DNA of 64,000 nucleotides from positions 186,001 to 250,000 of the forward strand of contig CAWDDF010000010.1 of NCBI GenBank assembly GCA_963801035.1. The letters are read 5' to 3'. The DNA comes from JACCZX01 sp963801035 (GTDB lineage Bacteria; Pseudomonadota; Gammaproteobacteria; Burkholderiales; Burkholderiaceae_F). Numbering within the stretch: the first letter of the stretch is position 1; each line of letters starts with the position of its first letter. The position numbers and the translations under genes were made by a program. This document shows positions 33,894 through 44,879 of the stretch, piece by piece. The notes beneath the pieces are model-generated. The model ran no database searches. It worked only from the letters and a program-made list of their open reading frames with translations, and was not told the DNA's origin.

Positions 33894-34885
33894 TGCAATG
33901 AAACAGTTCTCACATCGTTCAGATGGCACGCCGACCAGCGCGCGGGTGCGATCTCGCGTAAGGCTGGCACTTCGACCGAACAACGCGGCATCGCGTGCGG
34001 GCAGCGCGGATGAAAGTGACATCCCGTCGGGGGTGCCAGCGGCGACGGGATTTCGCCCCTGATCGGAACGAACGCGCGCCGCTTGCGATCAATGCGCGGC
34101 ACCTCGGTCAGCAGCGCCTGCGTGTACGGATGGTTGGGCGCCGCAAACAGCGCTTCCGTGGCTGCGATCTCGACGATGCGGCCGAGGTACATCACGACCA
34201 CTCGGTCCGACAGGTGCCGTACCACGCCGAGGTCATGGCTGATGAATAAATACGTCAGCTGAAACTGATCGCGCAGATCCATGAACAGATTCAGCACCTG
34301 CGCCTGGATCGAGACGTCGAGGGCGGCTACCGCCTCGTCGCAGACGAGAAACTCAGGCTTGACCGCAAGTGCGCGCGCAATGCCGATGCGTGCCCGCTGC
34401 CCGCCCGAAAACTGATGCGGATAGCGTCGCACGTAACCGGGGTCGAGCCCCACCCGCTTCAGCAACTGCGCGACGTAGTCCTCGATCTGCTTCGCGTCGA
34501 TCAGTCCGTGCACGCGCGGCGCTTCGCCGATGATCTGCGCGACTCGCATGCGCGGATTCAGCGATGCAAAAGGGTCCTGAAAAATCATCTGGATCGGGCG
34601 CCGGGCGCCGTTGATGTGCGCCACCGGCTCGCCTCGATACCGCACGACACCGTCGCTCGGTGCGTACAGGCCGCAGGCGACGCGGCCTAGCGTCGACTTG
34701 CCGCAGCCCGATTCGCCGACCAGCCCAACGACTTCACGCTCGTTGACTGTAAAGCTCACTCGATCGACCGCGTGCACTGTGTGCTCGCTGACCTTTGCGC
34801 CCAAGCGTCGGGCGAATTTCTCGATGACGTCGAGGCGCTTCGAGAAGCGCTTTGACACGCTGTCGAACTCAAGCAGTGAGCTCAT
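33890..34885 (-). CDS. Dipeptide/oligopeptide ABC transporter ATP-binding protein (DppF/OppF type)
   Basis: 331 residues. Walker A 'GESGCGKST' at about residue 58, Q-loop 'QMIFQDPFASLNPRM', signature 'FSGGQRARIGIARAL', Walker B 'LVCDEAVAALD' (Glu-Ala-Val in place of Glu-Pro-Thr), and the C-terminal oligopeptide-type tail 'GCHFHPRCPHAMPRC' with cysteines that may bind a cluster. Intact, unlike its partner upstream. The start overlaps the partner stop by 17 bases. Confidence 0.92.
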   Translation of the reverse strand: MSSLLEFDSVSKRFSKRLDVIEKFARRLGAKVSEHTVHAVDRVSFTVNEREVVGLVGESGCGKSTLGRVACGLYAPSDGVVRYRGEPVAHINGARRPIQMIFQDPFASLNPRMRVAQIIGEAPRVHGLIDAKQIEDYVAQLLKRVGLDPGYVRRYPHQFSGGQRARIGIARALAVKPEFLVCDEAVAALDVSIQAQVLNLFMDLRDQFQLTYLFISHDLGVVRHLSDRVVVMYLGRIVEIAATEALFAAPNHPYTQALLTEVPRIDRKRRAFVPIRGEIPSPLAPPTGCHFHPRCPHAMPRCSVEVPALREIAPARWSACHLNDVRTVSLQ

Positions 34886-35901
34886 CGACTGTTTCCGAAT
34901 ACTGCAACGGGAAGTAGCACCGCAGCTCGCGGCCGCCCACCTGCGTCAGCGCCGGCATCACTTCGCATGGTTCCGCTGCACGGGGACAGCGTTGCCTGAA
35001 CGCGCATCCCGGCCCGAGCGTAATCAGCGAGGGTGTCGAGCCGCTGATCTGCCGCAGACGCTGACCCGGCGCGGTCGCCGCGGGTACCGAGTCGAGCAGT
35101 CCGCGCGTGTAAGGATGACGCGGCGTCTCCAGTACATCGTCGGCCGCACCGAGCTCGACGATGCGGCCTGCATACATCACCGCGATGCGATCGGCGAGTC
35201 CGGCGACCACCGCCAGGTCGTGCGTGATCCAGATCAGCGCGGTGCCCGACTCGCGCACCAGCTTCTGCATCTCGTACAGGATCTGCCCCTGCACGGTGAC
35301 GTCGAGCGCCGTGGTCGGCTCGTCGGCGATGATCAGGTCCGGGCTGTGCAGCAGCGCGATCGCAATCGCCACGCGCTGACGCATGCCGCCCGAGAACTGA
35401 TGCGGATACTGCGCGAGACGTTCGGCAGGCGACGCGATGCCGACACGGCTCAGCGTTGCATTGCCCGCTGGCGCGCCGACTCACGCGATACGTTTTCATG
35501 CGCAAGCACCGTTTCTACCATTTGCGTCTCGATCGACAACACCGGATTCAGCGTCATCATCGGATCCTGGAAGATCATTGCGATGCGCTTGCCGCGCAGC
35601 TGCCGCGCGAGTGCGGGCCGTCCCAGCTAGGCGTCCCGGGGGGCGGACGCGGCGGGGAACCTGCGCCGATCAGCTCGATGCCGTCGAATACGATGCTGCC
35701 GGCCGCGATACGGCCCGGCGGATCGATCAAACCGATGATCGAAAATCCGGTCACCGATTTTCCGGAGCCCGATTCACCGACCAGTCCAAGCACCTCGCCG
35801 CGCTGAAGATCGAACGAAACGTCGGCCACTGCGGGCAGCACGCCGTCGCGTGTCAGAAATTCGGTGCGCAGATTGCGCACTGACAGCAGCGCGGTCATCA
35901 C
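34869..35901 (-). pseudogene. Dipeptide/oligopeptide ABC transporter ATP-binding protein (DppD type), two frameshifts
   Basis: Three consecutive frames together make one DppD. From ATG 35901: 'LVGESGSGKSVTGFSIIGL' (Walker A) to about 35640. Then, in a second frame, 'LARQLRGKRIAMIFQDPM' and 'VLSIETQMVETVLAHENVS' (Q-loop) to about 35460. Then, in a third, 'LSRVGIASPAERLAQYPHQFSGGMRQRV' (signature), 'LIIADEPTTALD' (Walker B) and the usual 'GCAFRQRCPRA' tail to 34869. Each break behaves as a one-base deletion; the first is next to a C/G-rich run (six C then three G on the coding strand). Joined length is about 344 residues, normal. True decay or repeated base-calling errors cannot be separated here. 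Confidence 0.85.
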
Positions 35902-35913
35902 GATTGCGAATGC

Positions 35914-36837
35914 TTACCTTGCCAGCCGAGGATTCAAAATGTCGCGCAGCTGATCGCCGACCAGGTTGATCGCGAGGATCGTCAGCAGCAGCGCGATGCC
36001 CGGATACAGGCTGATCCAGTACTTGCCCGACATCAGCACTTCATAGCCATTCGCGATCAGCAAGCCGAGCGAAGGCTCGGTGGGTGGCAGCCCAAGGCCG
36101 AGAAATGACAGTGTTGCTTCGAGCGCGATCGCATGCGCAACCTGAACCGTGCCGACAACGATAAGCGGCGGCAGCGCATTCGGCAGCAAATGCCGCATCA
36201 CAATGCGTGCGCCCGACAGGCCAAGTGATCGTGCTGCCTCGATGTATTCCTTGTTGCGCTCGACCAAAGCCGCCGAGCGTGCGGTGCGCGCGTAATACGC
36301 CCATTGCACCGTCACCAGCGCGATGATGATCTTGTCGACGCCCTTTGCCGAGTACCGCCAGCAGGATCAGCGCAACCAGGATTGCCGGAAAGCCAAGCTG
36401 AATATCGACAATTCGCATCACCAGTTGCTCGAAACGGCCGCCCAGGTACGCAGCGAGCACGCCGAAGATCGAGCCGATCGTCAGCGCGATCGCGCCGGAT
36501 AGCACGCCGACCATCAGCGATACGCGCAGCCCGTAGAAGATCGCTGACAGCATGTCGCGTCCCTGGCCATCGGTGCCGAGCCAGTAGGTCATGCCATCAA
36601 CACTCTTTGTCCCGGCGGCTGTCGCGAATCGAGCAGATCGAGCTTCGTCAGATCGTACGGATTCTGCGGCGCGATCCACGGAGCGAACAGTGCGATGGCC
36701 ACCACTACCAGCAGCATTGCCAGTCCGAACATCGCAATCTTGCTTTCGGCAAACTGCGACGCGAACCGGCGCCATGGCAACTGCGCGCGATCGACGGTGT
36801 CGATTGCGATGGGGGACTCGATCGGCGCTGCGCTCAT
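35914..36837 (-). pseudogene. Dipeptide/oligopeptide ABC permease (DppC type), two frameshifts
   Basis: From ATG 36837: 'FASQFAESKIAMFGLAMLLVVVAIALFAPWIAPQNPYDL' to about 36612, where one G seems missing from a G-run. The next frame has 'SVDGMTYWLGTDGQGRDML' and 'GRFEQLVMRIVDIQLGFPAILVALILLAVLGKG' to about 36343, where an extra base in 'AAAGGGCGTC' shifts back. The last part has 'VERNKEYIEAARSLGLSGARIVMRHLLPNALPPLIV' (the EAA loop) and ends at 35914. All conserved parts of a 307-residue DppC are present when joined. Confidence 0.86.
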
Positions 36838-36843
36838 GCTGAC

Positions 36844-37822
36844 CTACTGCTGAATGTCCGCGAGGCGGACACGCGGGTCGAGCGCCGAATACATCAGATC
36901 GACCACCAGGTTGATCGTGATGAACATGAACACGACGACCAGCAAATATGCGACGACGACCGGGCGATCGAGCTGAAAGATTGAATCGATCACCAGCTTG
37001 CCCATGCCGGGCCACGCGAAAATGGTTTCAGTGACGACCGCGAATGCAATGACCGAACCGAGCTCGAGCCCGATCACGGTGATCAGCGGAATCATGATGT
37101 TCTTCAGCAAGTGGACGCCGATCACGCGCCGGTTGGTCAATCCCTTCGCGCGCGCGAACTTGATGTAATCGAGCAGGCTTTGCTCGCGCACCTGCGCGCG
37201 CGTCAGCCGGATGATCAGCGACAGCTTGAACAGCGCCAGATTGATCGCAGGCAGCAGTGCGTACTTCAACCCTTCAACATTGAAGATCGACAGTTGCAGT
37301 CCGAGCACGTCGGTGGTCGGTCCGCGCCCGGTCGACGGCAACCAACCGAGCTGCACAGCGAATATCAGAATCAAGATGAGACCGACCCAGAAGGTCGGCA
37401 GCGAAAAACCGAGAATCGATCCGGCCATGATTGCTTTGGCGCCTGCGCTGTGGGGTCGCAATCCTGCGTAAAGCCCCAAAGGAATTCCGAGTACGACCGC
37501 GATCACCATTGCCAGAAATGCGAGCTCGAGCGTTGCCGGCATGCGCTCGAAAATCACTTCGAGCGCGGGCCGTGCGTAAACGAACGAGTTGCCGAGGTTG
37601 CCGGTGAACGCGCCACCGATAAAGCTTAGGTACTGTTCGTGAATCGGCTTGTCGAGTCCGAGCGCCTTGCTTGCGCGCTCCTTCTCGATCTGATCGGCGG
37701 CAGGATTGACGAGAATTTCTACCGGATCGCCGATCAGATACAGACCCGGCAAAGACAAGCAGCGACGTGACGGCGAGAACCAGCGCAGTCTGCGCCAGGC
37801 GCCGCAGAACGTAGACGGTCAC
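36844..37822 (-). pseudogene. Dipeptide/oligopeptide ABC permease (DppB type), one frameshift near the start
   Basis: The start 'MTVYVLRRLAQTALVLAVTSLLVFAG' is at ATG 37822. A G-run ('GCCGGGTCTG') appears to carry one extra G at about 37746-37752, after which the protein continues as 'LYLIGDPVEILVN ... LGLDKPIHEQYLSFIGGAFTGNLG'. The EAA-type loop 'YIKFARAKGLTNRRVIGVHLLKNIMIPLI' and last membrane helices end at 36844. About 325 residues when joined. Without the fix, only an internal start at 37758 is open and the first membrane helix is lost. Confidence 0.87.
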
Positions 37823-37856
37823 GGGTGAGCGACGGGCAGCCGGCTATGTCAACACG

Positions 37857-39464
37857 TCACTTCTTCGCGGCCGACATCGCGGCACCCTCGGGCCGCACGT
37901 CGTATGCCAGCGTGTATTGATCGGCGCGCGCCCGGTAGCTAATCCCTTGCCGCGTCGCCCAGGTGCTGACTTCGTAGTGCAGCGGCACAATTCCCATCAG
38001 CTCGCCCACTGCCTTTTCGGTCGCGCGCGCGAGCATGATGCCGCGCTTGGTGTCATCAATCGTTGTCATCGCCTGCGTCAGCAGCGCGTCGACGCCGGGA
38101 TCGGAGAAGCGGCCGCGATTGGCAGCGCCCATGCCCTGTTTGGCGTCGAACGTCGCAAGCAAAGAGCGCAATGGCGACGACACTTCGCCGCTGTCAGCGC
38201 CCCAGCCCGCCAGCAGGAAGCTGAACTCCAACTTGGAGCCGCGCGAAAAGAACACATTGGACGGCATCGTCTCGAGCTTGGTCGGAATGCCGCCACGCGA
38301 CAGGAACTGCGCGACCGCCTGCGCAACGGCCGCATCGTTGATGTAGCGATTGTTCGGCGCGTGCAAAGTCAAGCCGAATCCGTTCGGATAACCGGCCTCC
38401 GCCAGCAGCTTCTTCGCGGCTGCCGGATCGTACTTATCGGGCTTCAGCGTCTTGCTGGTGCCGAAGAACTGCTCAGGCAACAGTTGACCTGCTGGTACCG
38501 CTTGCGTCTCCATGATGCGCGATACGATCGCGTCGCGATCGATCATCTTGGAGATCGCCTGCCGTACCCTCGGATCGCGCAAAGGATTCGCTTCAAGCGG
38601 CTTGCCGTCGACCGTTGTCACGAACGGCGAGTTCTTATCGCGGTTCGAATCCAGATGCAGATAGATGATGCGATTCGACACCGCCGATGACAATGAAACG
38701 CGCTTGTCTTTCTTCAGCTGCGCAATATCTGCCGTCGGCACTCCCTCGATCATTTGTACATCACCGGCCAGCAGCGCGGCAACCCGCGCCGGCGCGCTGG
38801 TAATCATCCGAAAGCGCACGTTGTCCCATGCGGGCTTAGGCCCCCAGTACTGATCGTTGCGTTTCAGTACGACGCGGTCGCCGGCGACGTATTCGGCGTA
38901 GCGAAATGGACCGGTGCCGACCATCGCCTTGCCTGAGTTGAATTCCTCAGTCTTCGCGCCGTCGGCCACCGACTTCGGCACGATGGCAACAGACACCATG
39001 TCGTACGGCAGCAGCGGATGCGGCTTGTCGGTTTTGAGGCGGAGCGTGAATTTGTCAGGCGTCTGGATGTCGATGATCGGGCGGACGAAGCTGGCGAACG
39101 ACGCCGGAGAATTCGGCACGTTCGGTACGCGCTTGAAGGTCGCGATCACGTCATCAACGGTGAAGTCCTGACCATTGTGGAACTTGACTCCCTTGCGCAG
39201 CTTGATCTCCCACTCGGTGTCGGACAGCGGCTTCCATGATTCCGCCAGACTCGGCAACAGCGCGGTCTGCTTTTCGTCCTGCTTGATCAGCGTCTCAAAC
39301 ACGTGGCGCGCGATCTGGTTGTTCGGCGTCAGGTTGTGAAAATGCGGATCGAGCGACGTGATCGGCGACGACAGTCCTATCGTCAAGTCAGCGGCCCGCG
39401 CTAGGCCAATCGTTGCAAAGGACACGATAAGTGCGAAAAAAGCGCGCAGAATGGTGCTGGGCAT
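37857..39464 (-). CDS. Periplasmic peptide-binding protein (DppA/OppA type, SBP family 5)
   Basis: 535 residues with a signal peptide (about residues 1-24, ending 'ARA'). 'LSSPITSLDPHFHNLTPNNQIARHVFETLI', 'WEIKLRKGVKFHNGQDFTVDDVIATF' and 'DPRVRQAISKMIDRDAIV' are the family-5 solute-binding signature regions. It delivers peptides or related ligands to the DppBC channel. First gene of the reverse-strand operon; intact. Confidence 0.93.
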   Translation of the reverse strand: MPSTILRAFFALIVSFATIGLARAADLTIGLSSPITSLDPHFHNLTPNNQIARHVFETLIKQDEKQTALLPSLAESWKPLSDTEWEIKLRKGVKFHNGQDFTVDDVIATFKRVPNVPNSPASFASFVRPIIDIQTPDKFTLRLKTDKPHPLLPYDMVSVAIVPKSVADGAKTEEFNSGKAMVGTGPFRYAEYVAGDRVVLKRNDQYWGPKPAWDNVRFRMITSAPARVAALLAGDVQMIEGVPTADIAQLKKDKRVSLSSAVSNRIIYLHLDSNRDKNSPFVTTVDGKPLEANPLRDPRVRQAISKMIDRDAIVSRIMETQAVPAGQLLPEQFFGTSKTLKPDKYDPAAAKKLLAEAGYPNGFGLTLHAPNNRYINDAAVAQAVAQFLSRGGIPTKLETMPSNVFFSRGSKLEFSFLLAGWGADSGEVSSPLRSLLATFDAKQGMGAANRGRFSDPGVDALLTQAMTTIDDTKRGIMLARATEKAVGELMGIVPLHYEVSTWATRQGISYRARADQYTLAYDVRPEGAAMSAAKK

Positions 39465-39576
39465 GACGCCTCCTGGCTCGGGAAGACGCTAGCTTAGCGG
39501 GCCGCGGGCACGGCGTGTGCGAGCAAAGCGCAAAGAGCCACGCAGCGACTGTGGCAAGCATGGGAACGAAGAGCGC

Positions 39577-42500
39577 ATGGCTGAGCCGGATGTAGGTATC
39601 GAGAAGACCAGGGCGAAATCGAAGGCGACCACCGAGAAGCCGATGCCCTCTGGCGGTTCGACCGCGTTCGCCGAAGGCGAGCTTTCGCCCGATCACGCCG
39701 AAGTCGAATATGCCGAACTGATCGACAACGTTGTTCCGACGCGCGGCTACGAAATGCTGCCGCTGGTGGGACTCGGCGGCTCAGCCGGCAGCATTCAGGC
39801 ACTGCAAACTTTTTTCCGTGGGATGCCGGTTGATTCCGGATTGGCCTATGTCGTCATCCTGCATCTATCGTCCGAGCATGAAAGCTCGCTCGCCGAGCTG
39901 CTGCAGGGCTCGACCCAGATGCCAGTGGTGCAGGTCAATGCCACAGCGAAAGTGGAGCCCGACCATGTCTATGTGATCCCACCAGGCAAGCAGCTCGCCT
40001 CGGCGGATGGTCACCTGGAGTTGGCCGATTTGCCGACTGATCGCGGGCGCCGGTTGGCCGTCGATCTGTTCTTCCGCACGCTGGCAGATACCCACGGTCC
40101 GCATGCGGCGGCGATCGTTCTGTCCGGCGCCGACGGTGACGGCGCAATTGGCATCAAGCGCATCAAAGAGCGCGGCGGGTTGACCATCGCGCAAGACCCT
40201 GACGAAGCCGAACATCAGGGCATGCCGCGTTCGGCGATCAATACCGGCATGGTCGACTGGGTGCTGCAGGTCGGGCAAATGCCAGAGCGGCTCGTTAAGT
40301 ACTACGAGCTGGCAAAGCGGGTGGCATTGCCGCCTGAAGATGGCCCGCAACCCGCCCAGCCGACGGCGCGTCCGTCAGTGGGCGAGGCGGAGACAGCATT
40401 GCGCGAAGTCCTTGCGTTCTTGCGCAACCGTACCGGGCGCGACTTCTCTTATTACAAGCGCGCGACGATTTTGCGGCGCATCGGCCGCCGCCTGCAGGTC
40501 AACGGTCTCGATGATCTGCCGGCATACCTTGAATTTCTGCGTCTGCATCCGGGTGAAACCGGCGCGCTGTTGCAGGATATGTTGATCAGCGTGACCAATT
40601 TTTTCCGCGATCGCGAAGCCTTCGATGCGCTTGAATCAGAAATCCCGTACTTGTTCAGAGATAAGCGGGCCGGCGACACCGTTCGCGTGTGGGTGCCCGG
40701 ATGCGCAACCGGCGAGGAAGCGTATTCGATCGCAATGCTGCTATCCGAGCATGCGCGAAAGATAGATGCGCCTCCGCAGATCCAGGTCTTTGCAACGGAC
40801 CTCGACGAAAGCGTCATCAGAAGCGCGCGTGATGGCAGTTATCCCGACACCATCGCCGCTGACGTTTCGGAGGAACGACTCAGGCGCTGGTTTCTAAAAG
40901 AAGCGCGTGGGTATCGAGTACGACGCGAGATTCGGGAGCTCGTGCTTTTTGCTCTGCATGACGTGCTGAAGGACTCGCCGTTTTCACGGCTCGATCTGGT
41001 CTCCTGCAGAAACCTGCTCATTTATCTGACAAACGAAGCACAGTCGCGTGCATTCGACATCTTTCATTTTGCGTTGCGTCCGGGCGGCCGTTTGTTTTTG
41101 GGAACCTCAGAGTCCATTGAAAACGACGGAGTTCTCTTTTCGACACTCGATAAAAAGTACCGTATTTACGCGCAAAGACCCGGCGCCCGTATGACGTTAC
41201 CGGTGCCGATCGGCACCAGCGCTCTGGCGAGGGCGTTGGAGTTGAAAGAAAAGATAACGGATCGGCCTGCGCTGCCCAAAGAACAGCGTACCAACGGCGA
41301 TGCGCTGGAGGGCGAGCGCGTTGCGGGCGCCGATCGACATCGGAGTCACAACCCGAGGAACTGCATTACAAACTTATCGAGCGCTTTGCTCCGCCGTCGA
41401 TTCTGGTTAACGGCCAGTACGACATCGTGCATATGTCCGACGAAGCCGGCAAGTTCCTGCAATTCTCCGGAGGCGAGCCAACGCGAAATTTGCTGCAACT
41501 CGTACATCCGATGCTGCGGCTCGATTTGCGTGCGGCGTTATTCAGCGCCGCGCAATCGCAGAGGCAGGTGGACGCCTCAAACGTTGTCGTCGACTTGAAC
41601 GGCAATCGCAAAGTGGTCGACCTCCACGTTTTCCCTGCCGGCGACCTGGCTCCGGAGCACTTGCTGGTCAAGTTCGATTTGCATCCGCTGACACCCGAGA
41701 TGATTGCCGATCGGATGCGCAACGCGGAGCTGGACCAGGTTTCGCACCAGCTCGAGCTCGAGCTGGAGCGTACGAAGGCGCAGCTGCGTGACACCGTCGA
41801 ACAGTCCGAAGCGTCCACCGAAGAGCTGAAAGCCAGCAACGAAGAGTTGCAGGCGATGAACGAAGAGCTGCGCTCGGCCACAGAAGAACTCGAAACCAGC
41901 CGAGAAGAGCTGCAGTCGATCAACGAGGAGCTGGCGACCGTCAACCTCGAGCTGAAGAACAAGGTTGATGAGCTCGGCCATTCGAACTCGGACTTGCATG
42001 TCCTGATGGCGGCCACCGCGATCGCGACGATATTTCTTGATCGCGATTTGCGCATCCTGCGCTATACGCCGCCGGCTGTCGAACTGTTCAATCTGATCCC
42101 GACCGACATGGGCCGGCCGCTGTCCGATTTGACGCATCGGCTCGACTATCCCGAGATCGAGCGCGACGCGCGTCGTGCGCTTGGCGAGCTGCTTCCTTCC
42201 GAGCGCGAAGTACAGGCGGGCGACCGTTGGTTCCTTGCGCGCACATTGCCTTATCGAACAGCCGATGACCGTATCGGAGGCGTTGTCCTGACTTTTGTGG
42301 ACATTACCGAGCGTCGCCACGCGGTGGAAACGCTGCGCGCACTACAGGAAGAGCAGGCATCGGATCTTGCAGCAACGCTGAAGCTGCAGGAATTGAGCTC
42401 CAGACTGCTGAATTCGGTAGAACTGCAGCCTTTGCTCAGGCAGCTGCTCGACGCAACGATTGAAATGCAGGGCGCTGATTTCGGTTGCGTGCAGTTGTAC

Positions 42501-44390
42501 AACGCAGAGAAACGGAACCTCGAGATGGTTGCACAGCGCGGTTTCGATCCATCGCTTCTGAATCGTTTTGAAAAGCTTGGACTCGACCGAACGGGAGCTA
42601 GCGGGCGGTCAATTTCCAAGCGAGGGCGGATCGTCGTGCCCGATGTCAACGAGGACGAAAGCTACAAGCCGTTGCGGACATTCGCCGCGGAGGCGGGTTA
42701 CCGCGCGGTGCATTCGATACCGCTGTTCGACCGCAATGATCAGCCGCTTGGAGTCTTGACGACGCATTTCCGTCAGCCGCACAAACCGTCCGAACGCGAA
42801 CTCAGGCTGACCGATCTGTACGCCCGGCAGTTTGCCGATGTGATTGCGTTCAAGATTGCCGAGCAGAGCGTTCGCGCGTCCGAAGAAGCATTCCGCGCGA
42901 TGGTGGAGCAGACGACGCTGGGCGTCCTTCGATGCGCCTTTTCAGGCCGAATACTGTTTGCGAATCAGCGCTTATGCGAAATTGTCGGCCATTCAGCGGA
43001 ACAGCTTCATCAACTTCGTCTACAGGAGATCACACATCCCGACGATCTCTCTGCGAGTGAGAGATCGTTTGCTCGGCTCGCGCGCGATGGGACGCCGTTC
43101 CAAATGGAACAGCGCCTTATCCGCGGCGACGGAAGCCTGGTGTCGGTATCGCTAAGCGTCTCCGTTTTGCGCGATCGGGACGGACGGCCACAAACCGCGA
43201 CGGCAATGGTGCTCGATTTGACCGAACGCAATCGAGCGCTAGAAGCGTCCCGCGAAAGCGAAGAGCGGCTGAGGCTGGTCATTGAAAATGCGCGCGAATA
43301 TGCAATTTTTGCCCTCGATCTTGACCGACGAATCACGAGCTGGAACTCGGGTGCGCAGCGACTGCTTGGATATTCTGAACACGAGATCATCGGGCAGCTC
43401 GGGGACGTTATTTTCACGCCCGAGGATCGCGCGGCGGGTGCGGCTGAACACGAGGCAGAAGTTGCGTTTGCCGAAGGCCGATCCGCCGACGAGCGCTGGC
43501 ACGTACGCAAGGACGGCAGCCGGTTCTGGGGCAGCGGCGCCATGATGGCGATGCACGATGCCAACAATCAAACGATCGGCCTGCTGAAAATCTTTCGCGA
43601 TGAAACAGCGGCGCGCGAAACCAATGACGCGCTTGCCCGCAGCGAAGCGGAACTGATGCGCGCGCTCAAGGACAATCAGTTTGCACGCAATGAGCTCGAA
43701 GCCGCGAGTCGTGCCAAGGACCGGTTTCTCGCGGTGCTTTCACACGAGTTGCGCACGCCGTTGACGCCGGTAGTGATGGCGGTTCAAACGCTGGTGCGTC
43801 GCCCTGACATTCCTGATCCGGCACGAGAAGCGCTCGAGATGATCCGGCGCAACGTCAAGATCGAATCGCATTTGATCGATGACCTGCTGGACCTGACGCG
43901 AGTCACGCGCGGCCAATTTGAAATTGTGACCGAACCGATGGACATCCATGCGGCCATTAACGGCGCGGTGGAGATCTGCGAGTCCGATATTCGGGGCAAG
44001 GATCAAACGCTGACGATCGCGCTCGATGCCGACACGCATGTCATCAACGGCGATTACACGCGACTGCAGCAGGTGGTCTGGAACCTGCTAAAAAATGCGT
44101 CAAAGTTCACTCGCCGAGGCGGGGCAATTCGCCTTACGACTGCCAGCGGGGGTAAAAAATTCTGCCTAACAGTGTCGGACAACGGAATCGGCATCGATCC
44201 GACCGCTCTTCCGACAATTTTTGAAGCGTTTACACAGGGCGGTGAGTGGGTGTCACGTGAATACGGCGGCTTAGGCCTTGGACTTGCTATCTCTAAAGCC
44301 ACGATCGAAGCGCACGGCGGAAACATCAAGGTTGAAAGCGGCGGGACGGGACAGGGGTCCACTTTTACTGTTGAGCTGCCGTTGGTTTGA
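39577..44390 (+). pseudogene. CheB-CheR-PAS-GAF-PAS-PAS histidine kinase fusion, one frameshift
   Basis: Joined length is about 1604 residues. Order: CheB methylesterase ('GLGGSAGSIQAL', 'AIVLSGADGDGAIGIKRI', about 61-238), CheR methyltransferase ('RVWVPGCATGEEAYSIAMLL', 'LVSCRNLLIYL', about 271-531), a glutamate-rich coiled coil of SNEEL/TEELE repeats (about 721-804), PAS, GAF (about 951-1094), two PAS domains, HisKA with the phospho-His in 'VLSHELRTP' (about 1389) and HATPase ('LQQVVWNLLKNASKF', 'GGLGLGLAISKA'). At about 41345-41360 one base is missing: the first frame drifts into Arg/Asn-rich sequence while 'EELHYKLIERFAPPSILVNGQYDIV' continues in the next. No CheA, CheW or receptor gene is near. 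The downstream receiver gene is the likely partner. Confidence 0.88.
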
Positions 44391-44407
44391 AATACGGCAT
44401 TTGCAAA

Positions 44408-44869
44408 ATGCGAACAAACGCTAACCCGGCACCCGGCGCCGCCACGGGCTTGCGGGTCTTTGTTGTTGAAAATCACGCGGATACCCGCGAATTCCTGACG
44501 TTCATGCTGGAAGAGCTCGGGCATACCGTGATGGTGGCGGATTCGATGAGTCGTGCCCTGCGTGACGTACCGGCAGCGAACTGCGACGTTCTGATTTCCG
44601 ACATCGGCTTGCCGGACGGGGACGGGTGGCAGCTACTCGCCCGCCTTGAGCTACAGAAGCCGGTCTACGCAATCGCGATGAGCGGCTTTGGAATGACGTC
44701 CGATCGCTTGCGAAGCAAGGCGGTGGGATATCGGCACCATCTGGTCAAGCCGATGGGGCTCGAGCAACTCGAAAATATCTTGAAAGACGCGGCTACTGAA
44801 CTGGAGGAGTCGGAACGCGGCGAGGCGGTCGGCGCCGCTCCGTTGCGTGGTGCCGCGGGCGTCGGGTAG
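44408..44869 (+). CDS. Stand-alone response-regulator receiver protein
   Basis: 153 residues. One receiver domain ('LRVFVVENHADTREFLTFMLEELGH', phospho-acceptor Asp65 in 'DVLISDIGLPDGDGW', 'YAIAMSGFG', Lys in 'HLVKPMGLEQL') followed by a short acidic/Ala tail and no output domain. A TTG at 44387 that overlaps the kinase stop is an alternative start. Most likely it receives phosphate from the fused kinase upstream. Confidence 0.88.
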   Translation: MRTNANPAPGAATGLRVFVVENHADTREFLTFMLEELGHTVMVADSMSRALRDVPAANCDVLISDIGLPDGDGWQLLARLELQKPVYAIAMSGFGMTSDRLRSKAVGYRHHLVKPMGLEQLENILKDAATELEESERGEAVGAAPLRGAAGVG

Positions 44870-44879
44870 GTGGATTAAG

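Noticed and set aside
34882..35505. Arg-rich open frame on the reverse strand overlapping the dppD-like gene
   Set aside because: It is a shadow frame; the DppD motifs lie in the other two frames.
36041..37015. 324-codon reverse-strand frame as a separate gene
   Set aside because: Only its middle part encodes recognisable DppC sequence; the ends are out-of-frame readings of dppB and the dppC C-terminus.
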